Shown: positions 7,613 through 17,596 of the stretch, one piece after another | Layout of the letters: each line of letters opens with the position of its first letter | How positions within the stretch are numbered: the first letter of the stretch is position 1 | From: Pseudanabaena sp. UWO311 | GTDB taxonomy: Bacteria > Cyanobacteriota > Cyanobacteriia > Pseudanabaenales > Pseudanabaenaceae | Direction: 5' to 3' | Length of the DNA stretch: 64,000 bases | Assembly (NCBI RefSeq): GCF_006937785.1 | Contig: NZ_SJEE01000017.1 | Coordinates: forward strand, 47,593 to 111,592 | Translations under genes and position numbers: made by a program | Notes under the pieces: model-generated | Told to the model about the DNA's origin: nothing | Database searches by the model: none | What the model saw: only the letters and a program-made list of their open reading frames with translations

Positions 7613-9937
7613 TTACAAAATATGTCCCATACGTTTGGGAATTGCCTCATTAAAGTTTTTTGTGATTTGAGATAAAGATACAGAAATCGCCTTCTCTCCT
7701 CCAACAATAATCTCCAAATCTCTTGCTGCATCGCTGACAATGCCAATATATTGCCAGTTATTGCTTAGCTGGCTAGTGAGATAGGTTTCCCAAGCATTGC
7801 GATCGCATTCTTTCACGGATACCACTATTCTACTCGCGCCTTCACCAAAGAGGAGTTGAGTAAGGTGATTGCCTTCAAGATTGGCTAGTTTGATTTGTGC
7901 CGTGAGTTTGCCAGAGATGCATGATTCTGCGATCGCGACAGCAAGCCCACCATCAGAACAGTCATGGGCTGACTGGACTAAACCTTGAGTAATACCTTGA
8001 CGACAAGCAAATTGAACTTTTCGTTCTAGCTCGAAATCTACAGGTTGTGGACGACCTGTCACCTCACCAATAACTGAAGCGAGATATTCAGAACCTGCCA
8101 AACTAGCGCGATCGCTACCGAGTAGATAAATCGCATCACCGACCGCTTTCCAACCCTGTCTAACAACCTTAGTTACATCTTCAACTAAGCCCACCATACC
8201 GATTACAGGTGTAGGATAGATTGGTTGAGAATTGCCATCTGAGTCGATAGTTTCGTTGTAGAGTGAGACGTTACCACCCGTCACAGGCGTTGATAGCTCA
8301 CGACAAGCATCAGCAATTCCACGACATGCTTCGTGAAGTTGCCAATAGCCGATCGCATTTTCTGGGCTGCCAAAGTTTAAATTATCGGTTACGGATAGAG
8401 GCTCGGAACCGACACAGGACAAGTTTCGCGCTGCCTCCGCAACCGCAAGTTTTGCACCTTCGTAAGGATCGAGGTAAACATAACGGGCATTGCAATCGAC
8501 TGTAGCCGAGACACCAACAAGAGAATCAATTTGAGAAGCTGTCGATTCTAAGTCACCGACACCAAAGCCTTGACTGCGTAAACGAATTACGGCAGCATCG
8601 GCTCCCCCTGGGAAGATGACTGTATTATTTTGCACTTGATGATCGTATTGGCGATAGACCCATGCTTTCGATGCGATCGCAGGCGTATCTAGCAATTGTA
8701 AAAGTGCATCATTGGGAGTAATGGATGGGAAAGCGGCGATCGCCGCTTTCTCATCCCAAGCCCAAGCTTTTTTAGCATAATCAGGCGTATCAGCTAACTG
8801 ACGATGATAAATCGGTGTATTATCTGCCAACGCGGTCGCAGGAATCTCCGCAGCAACTTCACCATGCCAAAGAATTCGCACAATTGGCTCGGCAAGAACT
8901 TCACCAGCAACAACGGCATGAAGTCCCCAACGCTCGAAAATTTCAATGAGTTCTGCTTCTCTTCCTTTATGTGCAACAAAGAGCATTCTTTCCTGCGATT
9001 CCGACAGCAAATATTCATAGGGAGTCATTCCCGTTTCTCTAGCAGGAATCTTGTCCAAATCGAGAACAACACCAACGCCACCTTTCGCCGCCATTTCAGA
9101 AGTTGAACAGGTTAAACCTGCCGCACCCATGTCTTGCGCCGCCACAACTGCGCCTGTTTTGAAAGCTTCTAAACAAGCTTCCACTAAAGACTTCTCTAAG
9201 AATGGATCGCCTACTTGTACCGCCGAACGACTTTGTTCGGATTTATCTGAGATCTCTGTACTAGCAAAACTCGCTCCCTTCATACCATCGCGCCCCGTAG
9301 TGGAGCCAACATAGATCACAGGATTCCCAGTGCCAGAAGCTCCCGATTTGACAATTTCTTTGGTTTCCATAATCCCGATCGCCATTGCATTGACGAGAGG
9401 ATTACGGTTATAGGCTTTATCAAAATAAACTTCACCGCCAACGGTAGGGACACCAATGCAATTGCCATAGCCAGCAATACCATTGACAATGCCATTAACT
9501 CGACTCCGCACCCAAGGATCGGAAAGTTCACCAAAACGTAATGAGTTGAGAATCGCGACGGGACGCGCTCCCATCGTGAAAATATCTCGTAAAATACCGC
9601 CTACGCCTGTCGCTGCACCTTGATATGGCTCGACTGCTGACGGGCGATTATGGCTTTCGATCTTGAAACTGATGGCAATATCATCGGTAATCTTGACTAC
9701 ACCTGCATTTTCCCCAGGGCCTACCAGAATGCGATCGCCTGTGGTCGGGAATTGCTTAAGTAATGGACGTGAATTTTTGTAGCAGCAATGCTCTGACCAC
9801 ATTACGCCAAACATCCCCAATTCGGCTTTGTTGGGTTCGCGATTTAGGCGATCACAAATCATCTGATACTCATCTAAGGTCAAGCCTTCAGACTTGATTT
9901 CGGCTGGGGAAAATTTAGTGGTGATATTTGCGGTCAT
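7613..9937 (-). CDS. purL: Phosphoribosylformylglycinamidine synthase subunit PurL
   Basis: The protein is about 774 residues from the ATG at 9937; an upstream in-frame TTG at 9967 would add ten residues without homology. It is the small-type PurL that works with PurQ and PurS in the fourth step of purine synthesis. Seen motifs are [19 protein letters not shown], the glycine-rich [21 protein letters not shown] and, near the C-terminus, [15 protein letters not shown]. Length fits the family. It is monocistronic; purQ and purS are not in the window. Confidence 0.96.
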   Translation of the reverse strand: MTANITTKFSPAEIKSEGLTLDEYQMICDRLNREPNKAELGMFGVMWSEHCCYKNSRPLLKQFPTTGDRILVGPGENAGVVKITDDIAISFKIESHNRPSAVEPYQGAATGVGGILRDIFTMGARPVAILNSLRFGELSDPWVRSRVNGIVNGIAGYGNCIGVPTVGGEVYFDKAYNRNPLVNAMAIGIMETKEIVKSGASGTGNPVIYVGSTTGRDGMKGASFASTEISDKSEQSRSAVQVGDPFLEKSLVEACLEAFKTGAVVAAQDMGAAGLTCSTSEMAAKGGVGVVLDLDKIPARETGMTPYEYLLSESQERMLFVAHKGREAELIEIFERWGLHAVVAGEVLAEPIVRILWHGEVAAEIPATALADNTPIYHRQLADTPDYAKKAWAWDEKAAIAAFPSITPNDALLQLLDTPAIASKAWVYRQYDHQVQNNTVIFPGGADAAVIRLRSQGFGVGDLESTASQIDSLVGVSATVDCNARYVYLDPYEGAKLAVAEAARNLSCVGSEPLSVTDNLNFGSPENAIGYWQLHEACRGIADACRELSTPVTGGNVSLYNETIDSDGNSQPIYPTPVIGMVGLVEDVTKVVRQGWKAVGDAIYLLGSDRASLAGSEYLASVIGEVTGRPQPVDFELERKVQFACRQGITQGLVQSAHDCSDGGLAVAIAESCISGKLTAQIKLANLEGNHLTQLLFGEGASRIVVSVKECDRNAWETYLTSQLSNNWQYIGIVSDAARDLEIIVGGEKAISVSLSQITKNFNEAIPKRMGHIL

Positions 9938-9999
9938 AGTAACGTGCGACAAATCTTTAGCGGTCAATATCGATCTTACTAGTCAAACTTAATTTTTGA

Positions 10000-10042
10000 C
10001 AAAAAAATAGGAGTAGTGCATCGCACTACTCCTATTTTTTTG
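10000..10042. terminator. Perfect 20-bp inverted repeat upstream of purL
   Basis: Arms 10000-10019 and 10023-10042 close on the triloop ATC with the tip GTGC/GCAC and have A7/T7 ends. It lies about 60 bases upstream of the purL start and downstream of the chemotaxis operon. Confidence 0.7.
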
Positions 10043-10137
10043 GTTGTAAGTACCTCGGCATAATTAAAAAAACAGAGCCAAAATCCTTAGTAAGCCGACA
10101 CTTCTTTAAATTAAAAATCAAAACATGTAAAAGTTTT

Positions 10138-10172
10138 AAAAGCACAAAATGGCTACGCCATTTTGTGCTTTT
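10138..10172 (-). terminator. Terminator of the chemotaxis operon
   Basis: Perfect 16-bp arms (10138-10153 and 10157-10172) close on TAC with a GGC/GCC tip. On the minus strand the stem directly follows the stop of the last cheW gene (10176) and ends in a T-run. Confidence 0.8.
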
Positions 10173-10175
10173 GTA

Positions 10176-10691
10176 TTATTTGTTCTTTTTTAAGACGGTC
10201 GAAATAAGGCGATCGCTATTGATCTCAAATAAAGAAGGGAGATCCTTAGAAGGAAGAGTCATGGAGCTGATAAAGTCAACTTTCCATCGCTCACTATAGG
10301 TTGGAGGAAGTGGGACAATTTGATCTTGTGCGACTCTTTGCAGGGCAGGTTGAGAATTGCTCAGTATGCCAATTAAATCCTCTTTTTGATTGCAAACAAT
10401 TATCAAGGAGGGCTTTGAAGATACAGATGCTCCATTAACAACTAACTGAGGAATATCACTTACTTGGACTTTAGTTTGACCAAATAGTATTTTCCCTAGA
10501 TCAATGAGTGGCACGTTTTGTCCTGCCAGAGTAATTTTGGGAATATGTTTCTCAAGGGGAATGACTCGATATATGGATTCAATTGGCAGAATAAACCAAG
10601 CAAGACGTAAGCGGAAAGCAACATATTGCTTTCCGATATCAGGACGAAGTTCTGAAAGTCGTTGCGATCGCAGAGAAGAAATGGCTGGCAT
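10176..10691 (-). CDS. CheW-like adaptor, last gene of the chemotaxis cluster
   Basis: A 171-residue CheW-domain protein. The fold is recognisable from VAFRLRLAWFILPIESIYRVIPLE, which aligns with the CheW strand that contacts receptor and kinase, followed by VPLIDLGKILFG. CheW proteins couple the CheA kinase to methyl-accepting receptors at the membrane. It is the second CheW gene of this cluster and lies 30 bases downstream of the hybrid CheA on the same strand. The sequence is clearly unlike the CheW at 16076-16588, so it may serve a different interface. Confidence 0.85.
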   Translation of the reverse strand: MPAISSLRSQRLSELRPDIGKQYVAFRLRLAWFILPIESIYRVIPLEKHIPKITLAGQNVPLIDLGKILFGQTKVQVSDIPQLVVNGASVSSKPSLIIVCNQKEDLIGILSNSQPALQRVAQDQIVPLPPTYSERWKVDFISSMTLPSKDLPSLFEINSDRLISTVLKKNK

Positions 10692-10721
10692 AATTCGTAA
10701 TTGATAATTCGTAATTCGTAA
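10692..10721. repeat. Short tandem AATTCGTAATT repeat in the cheA-cheW gap
   Basis: The 30-base gap consists of overlapping copies of TAATTCG / AATTCGTAATT. Such short tandem units between genes are known in cyanobacterial genomes. It replaces a normal spacer and sits where the ribosome-binding site of cheW is expected. Confidence 0.6.
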
Positions 10722-13634
10722 TTAATTAGCGACAAGCTGAGATAACGTTTGCAAGAGTTCATTATCTTTAAATGGCTTGGCAAAATATGCAGAAGCTCCC
10801 AGACGCATTGCTAAGTCTCGATGTTTTGCACCACTTCGAGATGTGAGCATCATCACAGGAATATTTTTGCAACTATCATCGCCACGAGATTGTACTAAGA
10901 AGCCAAATCCGTCTAACCGAGGCATTTCGATATCGCAGATCACGGCTTTGACTCTGGAGCTTTTCGGTGATGTTTGCAATTTCCGCAACTTCTCCATTGC
11001 TTCTAGTCCATCTTTAGCTTGTTCCACTCGATAGCCCGATTTCTCCAATGTCATCGCTAAGAATCTCCGCACATTAATTGAATCATCAACGATCAGTACG
11101 GTAACCCGTCGATCGCCTCGCTCAGAAGGCAAGGTGAGTGTTTTACTAGGAGGTGCATCAATATCGGCAATTGACCAAGTTAATAGGCTATCAATATCTA
11201 CCAATGGCACAAGCTTACCACCACCTAAAATTGCGCAACCCATAAACCCAGTGGGCATTGGGATCTGACTTTGCAAACCACGAATGGTTACTTCCTGCTC
11301 ACCCCAATAGCGCTCCACTTGCAATCCGAAAGGAACGTTATTGCGCGTAACAACTAACATTAAAGGCTCATCTACAATCGGGCGGTTTTCAGTTTCAATT
11401 TGAAATTGCGGACGCGAGAAGTGGAGGCGATCGCCTAATTTTAATAAAGGTACTGAATATCCTTGCCAATCCAACACTTCTTGATTGGCGACTGTGTAGA
11501 TCGAAGTATCTTTAATTAAGAGAATTTCTTCAACAGCACTGGTCAGAATTGCCATCTGCAAACCATTGCTTTCAAATAAAAGCACTCGCGCAATTGAGAG
11601 AGATACTGGCACTGTCAAGATAAAAGTTGTCCCTTGTCCAGATTCGGTTTCGACACGAACGCTGCCACCAATCACATTCAAATTAGAGCGCACCACATCC
11701 ATACCAACACCACGACCTGAAAGCTCAGTCACGCGATCGGCAGTGCTAAATCCTGCTTCAAAAATCAACTCCAGTAGTTCAGCTTCACTGCAGCCATCAA
11801 GATCACTCTCGCTTAATCCCATCTGCAAAGCGCGATCGCGTAGCTTGGTAAAATTAATACCATTGCCATCATCACTGACAGTAATTACAGTTTGGTTGCC
11901 GCGATATCCAGCGGCAATTTCGATCTTTCCTTTCGGTGGCTTCCCCTGAGCTATTCGAGTTTCTGGTGTTTCGATACCATGATCGAAGGCATTGCGAATT
12001 AGATGTAAAAGCGGATCTTCTAAAACGTCTAATACTGATCGCTCAACTAAGGTTGAACTCCCGCGCAAGATAAGTTCAACCTGTTTGCCATGGGTCAATG
12101 ATAAATCCCGTAGCAAACGCGGAAATCTCCCTAAGACTTCACTAAGCATTCGCATTCTCGCTTGCTCGATCGCAGTTTGCATTTGCCGTGAAACACGTCC
12201 TAGCTCACGCTCAGTTCCTTCAGTATCAGTTAAAGCGGTTTCCAAATCGCTGGAAACTTCTTGTAACTGCACTACACTATCCATGATTTCCCGTGATAGT
12301 ACATGCAACTCACTATAGGAATCCATTTCTAGTAAATCAAATCGACTAGCATAGGGTAGAAATACTTCGTTGCTTTGACTTTGACTGGTAAAGCGATCGC
12401 CCTTAATACTCGTCGGTGTTTCGGTTGCCATTACTGCATTGATAGGAATGAACGACTCGGAGGAGGTTGCTACGCGATCATAGGCATCTCTTAATTGAGC
12501 ATTAGATTGCTCTAAGCCATGCATTCTTGTATTTAAGAGTTGTACTAGATCGCGCATCCGTTTTAGTTGTAGGCGCAATCCACTCCGTTCAGCATTTAAC
12601 TCACCAAAGCGATCGCTAAGTGCTTCTAGCTGACGAAGAGGAACGCGAATCGTCGCATCTAGATTTTGATCAGGTTGAGCAGGAGCATCGGCTGCTGTAT
12701 CACTATCAAAGCTTAAAACTTGGATTTCTTCTAGATCTACCGCTGATTTTTCTAGACTAATTGTTTGATCTTCTTGCCAAAAACTACTATCTAATAATGT
12801 GGGTTTAGAGTCTACTGGGCTAGGAGAATTGAGATCTCCTGAGCCTGAATCCAAGAAGGTGGCTATCTCAAAATGTTCAGGTAAAGCCTGAAACTGCCCA
12901 ACCAAAACAAGGGCTTGCGATCGTCTCCAAGCTTCCAGTGCAGCCGTTGTCACTTCGCGAAGATTATGTTCTTTTGATTCCAGAGCAGCACTAATTTCTG
13001 CACAAAGATTGCTAAATGCAGGAAGCTCTAACATTTCTCCTAAGCAGCCAAATTCTTGACTGGTGAGCTCAAACTCTTCCCTCAGTACCTGAGAGTTTTG
13101 ATCAGCTAGGACAGTAGTCAATCTCTCCAAACAAGCATCTACTTCAGTTGAAAACATGAGGACACGCATATCCTCACCTGCTTCTTCAGATAGTAGATTC
13201 GCTTCATCTTGTGCTGTTAGCTCACCTAAAATTGTGCGCAAATGAGTAAAGGGAGGATTAGCAAATTCTCGTAACCAATTATCCTCGGGAGTTCTTCGCT
13301 GCTTATGAATATTAGCAGTTTCTCTCATGTTGTCGATCGCACTCAGGAATAGGCTTTCGATCTCAGGAGTCGTGTTTTTGTTGCCAGCTTGTAAAATCTT
13401 AAAAAAGTCTTCTAGTTGGTGAGCGAGTTCACTGAGAGCCATAAAGCCCATCATCCCCGCACCACCTTTCATCGAGTGTGCAGCCCGCAAAATCTTGTCG
13501 AGAGCCGATTTCTGCAACCCGCGATCGCTTAAACCGATGATTTCCGTCTCAATATCCGCCAAAAAATCTTTAACTTCGTCGAGAAATAGCAATCGAACTT
13601 CCCATTCGCGATCGCTTAATGTATTAGTTGCCAT
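10722..13634 (-). CDS. Hybrid CheA histidine kinase with receiver domain (PilL-like)
   Basis: A 970-residue CheA-type kinase. Order: Hpt domain with the phosphorylatable His53 in AAHSMKGGAG, a variable acidic linker, the dimerisation helices (about 380-510), and an HATPase with N-box LIRNAFDHGIE, G1 SDDGNGI and G2 GRGVGMDVVRS. A CheW-like domain follows (about 690-830), then a C-terminal CheY-like receiver with VTVLIVDDS and the acceptor Asp in ICDIEMPRLDG. The architecture matches PilL/ChpA-type kinases of pilus-dependent phototaxis, though with a single Hpt. It receives signals from the MCP encoded just upstream and can phosphorylate its own receiver and the PilG/PilH-type regulators. Confidence 0.93.
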   Translation of the reverse strand: MATNTLSDREWEVRLLFLDEVKDFLADIETEIIGLSDRGLQKSALDKILRAAHSMKGGAGMMGFMALSELAHQLEDFFKILQAGNKNTTPEIESLFLSAIDNMRETANIHKQRRTPEDNWLREFANPPFTHLRTILGELTAQDEANLLSEEAGEDMRVLMFSTEVDACLERLTTVLADQNSQVLREEFELTSQEFGCLGEMLELPAFSNLCAEISAALESKEHNLREVTTAALEAWRRSQALVLVGQFQALPEHFEIATFLDSGSGDLNSPSPVDSKPTLLDSSFWQEDQTISLEKSAVDLEEIQVLSFDSDTAADAPAQPDQNLDATIRVPLRQLEALSDRFGELNAERSGLRLQLKRMRDLVQLLNTRMHGLEQSNAQLRDAYDRVATSSESFIPINAVMATETPTSIKGDRFTSQSQSNEVFLPYASRFDLLEMDSYSELHVLSREIMDSVVQLQEVSSDLETALTDTEGTERELGRVSRQMQTAIEQARMRMLSEVLGRFPRLLRDLSLTHGKQVELILRGSSTLVERSVLDVLEDPLLHLIRNAFDHGIETPETRIAQGKPPKGKIEIAAGYRGNQTVITVSDDGNGINFTKLRDRALQMGLSESDLDGCSEAELLELIFEAGFSTADRVTELSGRGVGMDVVRSNLNVIGGSVRVETESGQGTTFILTVPVSLSIARVLLFESNGLQMAILTSAVEEILLIKDTSIYTVANQEVLDWQGYSVPLLKLGDRLHFSRPQFQIETENRPIVDEPLMLVVTRNNVPFGLQVERYWGEQEVTIRGLQSQIPMPTGFMGCAILGGGKLVPLVDIDSLLTWSIADIDAPPSKTLTLPSERGDRRVTVLIVDDSINVRRFLAMTLEKSGYRVEQAKDGLEAMEKLRKLQTSPKSSRVKAVICDIEMPRLDGFGFLVQSRGDDSCKNIPVMMLTSRSGAKHRDLAMRLGASAYFAKPFKDNELLQTLSQLVAN

Positions 13635-13661
13635 ATCGACCTCTACTAATTTTAAAAATTA

Positions 13662-13696
13662 TTTTTGCCCCCTGTGCGAAGCACAGGGGGCAAAAA
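13662..13696. terminator. Hairpin between the MCP and cheA genes
   Basis: Perfect 16-bp arms (13662-13677 and 13681-13696) close on GAA with the tip GTGC/GCAC and a run of five C/G pairs. It lies in the 64-base gap inside the operon, three bases after the MCP stop. It could attenuate read-through or protect the upstream mRNA from 3' decay. Confidence 0.65.
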
Positions 13697-13698
13697 CT

Positions 13699-16017
13699 TT
13701 ATGCAGCATCAACCTTAAAGGTTTCCACAGAAGCTTGTAGCTTACTAGCAACGTCCGCAGTTTCTTGGAGAGCGATCGCAACTTCACGGGAAGTAGCTGA
13801 AGATTTTTGGGACTGGGTGGAGAGATTTTCCATAACCAGTTTTACTGATTGTGAGGTTTGCACCTGCGAAGTTGTTGCTGTTGAAATGCCTTGAAAAAGT
13901 TCATTTACTTTCCTCGCCACATCCACAATCTGGCTCAAACTCTTTCGCGCATCTTCGACCTTATTCGTACCTTCAACCACCTGTAATGTACTAGATTCCA
14001 TTGATTCTACTACTTCACTAGTTTCTTGTTGGATACTTTCGACAATCCGAGCGATTTCTTTGGTTGCTGTCGCGGACTGAGCAGCCAATGCTCCAACTTC
14101 TTCCGCAACTACCGCAAAGCCTCGACCTTCTTCACCCGCACGCGCTGCCTCAATACTGGCGTTTACCGCAAGCATGTTCGTTTTTAGCGCAATCTGATCA
14201 ATCAGTACGACAACCTTGGAAATCTGTTGCGATGCTTCACCGAGACGCTTTACCTTTTTGGTGGTTTCGGCAACGGTTTGACGTAGTTGCAGGATACTTG
14301 TTGCTGACTGCTCGATCGCAATGCTACCAGTTTCGGCAGTTGTCGCTGCTAAGTTAGAAGCATCCGCCGCTTCTTTAGCATTACTTGCTACCTGCTGAAT
14401 CGAGTCAGTCATCTGTTCTACAGATTGCAGAGCATCATCAAGTTGTTCTGCTTGTAAGGTTGCGTCGCTTGCTAAGGTGCGAATCGATGCATTGTTGGTA
14501 TTTACTGAGTTGTTTACCTGTAAAGTGGCGATTTTTACTTGCGATACAACGTCCCGCAAACTTTCCACGATCGCGTTAAAAAAGTCGGCAACGATGCCAA
14601 TTTCACCAGCCGAGATTTGAGCGCGAACGGTCAAGTCTCCACTCGCCGCACCTTCAACGTCAGATAGCAAAGTAATCAACTCACGTTGAATTGATTCACT
14701 ACGTAGGCGTTCTTTTTCTGCTAATTCAGCAGATTGGCGGGTTTGCTCTTCTTGAAGCGCAATAAACTCTTGCAACTGACCCGCCATCAAGTTGATGTTG
14801 CCTCCCAGTTGCGCCATTTCATCTTGACCTTCTACGGTAAGGCGAGTATCGAGATTACCTTTGCCTAGTTCGACCACCGCCGCAGTTGCGTTGATAATTG
14901 GACGGGTGGCGCGTTGGGCGATCAAGAACGCCAAGGCTGCTGCTAATATGCCTACTGCACCAGTTGCCGCTACTAGGATTAACAGTAATTGTTGTAATGG
15001 CTTGAGTGCGATCGCTGTATCGACTGCCATTACAGCATCCCATTTTAGATCTGGTAATCCCTCTAGTTTGGGAAGCGGTGCATAACCTACAAATTGTTCT
15101 TTATTAGAAATTAGATCGATCGATGTTGCTGCTCCTATTTCCCTCTTCTCTACAACAGGAGCTAGTGTTGGAAAGTCAGTTTTTAGATCGCGTCCAACTT
15201 GATCTTTCTCTAGGGCTACGAAGAACTTACCATTCGACTCAACCAAGTGATATTGTTCGCCATTAACGCCGAAATCTTTGATCAGGTCTTCAAGAGCAGA
15301 AGCTTGCATTCTTGTACGCACGATTGCAATAGTTTTTCCAGTTGTAACATCTTTAACTGGTGCGGCAATAAAAACACTTATTTTCTTGGTAACAACAGAA
15401 GCTTCGGGCTGACTGATAAATGGCTTGTCTGTACTTACAGTTGTCTGAAAGTATTCACGTTTGGCGATGTTTGCAGGTGGTGGTTCTGAGCTTGAGTCTA
15501 TCAGTAAACTACCATCCAAGCGATAGACCGCAATACTGTCATAGACAATATAACTCTTGAGATAGTTTTCTAAAATTGCTTTCTGTTCAGAAATGGGCAG
15601 CAAAGCTTGTACTTTTGGGTTAGTCAAGAATGATAGTTGCGCAAGCACTTGAATATCCCCATACCTTTCTCTCATGAAATACGCAACCCGATATGCTATC
15701 CCATTTGCACTTGCGGCTTCAATCTTTTTGGTTGAAGTTGCAATATCTTGTCCAACGTAGATGACCGTAAATCCTCCTAAGACTAACAACGGAATGGTGA
15801 TCCCTGCAACCGATGCAATTGTCGTCTTAGTCCGTAGACCTAAAGCTTGCCACCAGTTCCCGATAGGGTTCTTTTTTAATGCTGGCGCAGTAGGTACAGA
15901 TATGGAAGGACTAACTGTGGCTACAGTTGCAGCACTAGAGCCATTATTAGAAGATGTTGCACCATCGCTATTGATTGCCTCAGAGCTATCAACGCGAGAA
16001 CGTGAATCAAGTACCAT
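13699..16017 (-). CDS. Methyl-accepting chemotaxis protein (PilJ-like)
   Basis: A 772-residue transmembrane receptor. A low-complexity Ser/Ala-rich start precedes TM1 (about 62-88). A large periplasmic sensor of dCache type follows (about 90-340, with [22 protein letters not shown]), then TM2 (about 343-367), HAMP ([22 protein letters not shown]) and a long coiled signalling domain. The hairpin tip is [21 protein letters not shown], the CheA/CheW contact. In Synechocystis the PilJ homologue works in pilus-based phototaxis; the ligand here is unknown. It sits between cheW (upstream) and cheA (downstream) on one strand. Confidence 0.92.
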   Translation of the reverse strand: MVLDSRSRVDSSEAINSDGATSSNNGSSAATVATVSPSISVPTAPALKKNPIGNWWQALGLRTKTTIASVAGITIPLLVLGGFTVIYVGQDIATSTKKIEAASANGIAYRVAYFMRERYGDIQVLAQLSFLTNPKVQALLPISEQKAILENYLKSYIVYDSIAVYRLDGSLLIDSSSEPPPANIAKREYFQTTVSTDKPFISQPEASVVTKKISVFIAAPVKDVTTGKTIAIVRTRMQASALEDLIKDFGVNGEQYHLVESNGKFFVALEKDQVGRDLKTDFPTLAPVVEKREIGAATSIDLISNKEQFVGYAPLPKLEGLPDLKWDAVMAVDTAIALKPLQQLLLILVAATGAVGILAAALAFLIAQRATRPIINATAAVVELGKGNLDTRLTVEGQDEMAQLGGNINLMAGQLQEFIALQEEQTRQSAELAEKERLRSESIQRELITLLSDVEGAASGDLTVRAQISAGEIGIVADFFNAIVESLRDVVSQVKIATLQVNNSVNTNNASIRTLASDATLQAEQLDDALQSVEQMTDSIQQVASNAKEAADASNLAATTAETGSIAIEQSATSILQLRQTVAETTKKVKRLGEASQQISKVVVLIDQIALKTNMLAVNASIEAARAGEEGRGFAVVAEEVGALAAQSATATKEIARIVESIQQETSEVVESMESSTLQVVEGTNKVEDARKSLSQIVDVARKVNELFQGISTATTSQVQTSQSVKLVMENLSTQSQKSSATSREVAIALQETADVASKLQASVETFKVDAA

Positions 16018-16075
16018 GATTAAAAACTCCGTTTTTCAAGGAAAAAGTGAAAAGGGAAAAAAGGAAAAATGAAAT

Positions 16076-16588
16076 CTATACGCTGAAGTTATGATTGGCG
16101 ATCGCTTCGGTATCTAACACGTACAGATTGTCGTTAACCGTTTCTGACTGAATGACCCAACCCCGCAGAAAAGGCACAAGCTCGATTGGGGTCTTAACAT
16201 TAGGTGATTCTCGTGGTGATACGATCTCAGGCTCAGTCAATCGCACCACCCTCCCCACCCGATAAACACCTAGACCAATAAATGCGCCCCCAATTTGCAA
16301 AACTGCGATATGCGTCTCGATCGTAGTCGAATCAATTGGGGCAAAACCTAGTAGCTGAGGCAAGTCCAGTACCCAAAAAACGTTGCTGCGATGCTCAACT
16401 AACCCCATCAGACAAGGATGAACATTGGGCATTTGTGTGAAGCGATCAGCCGTTAACACTAGGGTTTCACGTACAAATTTTAACTGCACAGCGACTTTTA
16501 CATCGGGGCTTAGCTGCAAGCTTAAATAGGGCAAGCCTGCGATCGCCTGAGAATGTTCCTCCTGTAACTCGATCATCAAATCAACCAT
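16076..16588 (-). CDS. CheW-like adaptor (PilI-like)
   Basis: A 170-residue CheW-domain protein with LPYLSLQLSPDVKVAVQLKFV at the start and HRSNVFWVLDLPQLLGF in the middle, as in cyanobacterial PilI. It links receptor and kinase. It starts with ATG preceded by GGAGGATG and begins one base after the stop of the TTG-started regulator gene, so translation is probably coupled. It is only distantly similar to the second CheW at 10176-10691. Confidence 0.88.
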   Translation of the reverse strand: MVDLMIELQEEHSQAIAGLPYLSLQLSPDVKVAVQLKFVRETLVLTADRFTQMPNVHPCLMGLVEHRSNVFWVLDLPQLLGFAPIDSTTIETHIAVLQIGGAFIGLGVYRVGRVVRLTEPEIVSPRESPNVKTPIELVPFLRGWVIQSETVNDNLYVLDTEAIANHNFSV

Positions 16589-16589
16589 T

Positions 16590-16955
16590 TCATCCTCCTA
16601 CCGCCAGCGATCGCACTGCATGTAAAATCTCCTCCTTTGTAAATGGCTTAGTGAGATAGACATCAACCCCCTGTTTCATCCCCCATAGGCGATCGAGTTC
16701 TTGGGTTTTAGAAGTACAAGCAATTACAGGTACTTTACCAGCAGCATTTTTTTTGACTGCCCGACATAACTCTAATCCACTCATTCCAGGCATTACCAGA
16801 TCGGTAATAACAATATTCGGTTTAGCCGACTCAAGCTTTTCCAATCCTTCCTTGCCATCACAAGCACTTACGACTGAATATCCTCCCTGACGTAAATACT
16901 CACAAATTAATTCACGTTCTGAAGACGTGTCTTCCACTACCAATACTGTAATCAA
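16590..16955 (-). CDS. CheY-like response regulator (PilH-like, copy 2)
   Basis: A single receiver domain of 121 residues. It has the acidic pocket (VVEDTSSE), the phosphoacceptor Asp in IVITDLVMPGMSGLELC and the conserved Lys in YLTKPF. Such stand-alone regulators act on pilus motors or as phosphate sinks. The start codon is TTG, supported by a full Shine-Dalgarno AAGGAGGT (complement of 16962-16969) six bases upstream and by alignment with its neighbour, which starts MTTVLVVEDT at the same place. It is a tandem paralogue of the 17016-17375 gene. Confidence 0.93.
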   Translation of the reverse strand: MITVLVVEDTSSERELICEYLRQGGYSVVSACDGKEGLEKLESAKPNIVITDLVMPGMSGLELCRAVKKNAAGKVPVIACTSKTQELDRLWGMKQGVDVYLTKPFTKEEILHAVRSLAVGG

Positions 16956-17015
16956 TCTCTTACCTCCTTAAATTATATGGAAACTGATCGAGCATGACAA
17001 TTAGAGCTTAGTGAC

Positions 17016-17375
17016 TTAGGCTACAGAACGAATAGCTCGTAAGATATCCTCACGGGAGAAGGGCTTGGTAATGTAGATATCAATTCCTTGTTTCATACCC
17101 CATAACTTGTCAAGCTCTTGATTTTTAGAGGTACATGCCACAATCGGCACATCTTTTGTCTCAGCATTCTTTTTTAGACTGCGGCATAGCTCTAATCCAC
17201 TCATTCCAGGCATTACCAAATCTGTAATTACAACATCAGGCTTTCTCCCTTCAATTTTTTTGAGAGCTTCTTGTCCATTAGTTGCACTGATTACGTAGTA
17301 ACCACTTTCTATTAAATAGCTTACAATTAAATCCTGCTCAGAAGCAGTATCCTCAACTACAAGTACTGTTGTCAT
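17016..17375 (-). CDS. CheY-like response regulator (PilH-like, copy 1)
   Basis: A receiver-only protein of 119 residues with MTTVLVVEDTASEQD, the acceptor Asp in VVITDLVMPGMSGLELC and Lys in YITKPFSRED. It shares long identical blocks (ITDLVMPGMSGLELCR, the WGMKQG stretch) with the next gene downstream, so the two arose by tandem duplication. In pilus-type chemosensory systems PilH antagonises or buffers PilG. The 221-base gap upstream toward the PatA-like gene shows no strong hairpin. Confidence 0.93.
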   Translation of the reverse strand: MTTVLVVEDTASEQDLIVSYLIESGYYVISATNGQEALKKIEGRKPDVVITDLVMPGMSGLELCRSLKKNAETKDVPIVACTSKNQELDKLWGMKQGIDIYITKPFSREDILRAIRSVA

Positions 17376-17596
17376 AATGCTTTCTCACTAAGTTCTGTTT
17401 CTTAATTCGTTATTGGTTAATAGATTTTGGCAGATAAGATTTTACTTTTTGTATTAATCCTATTTTTTACCGTACAAGTAATTCTCAATAAAATATAAAG
17501 ATACCATATAAAAGTAATGTGTTTTTGGATTTGCGCAGTTTAGTTCTGGGGAAGCTAAAAAATTAATGACCTCCTGCACATTTGCAAATCGAATAC

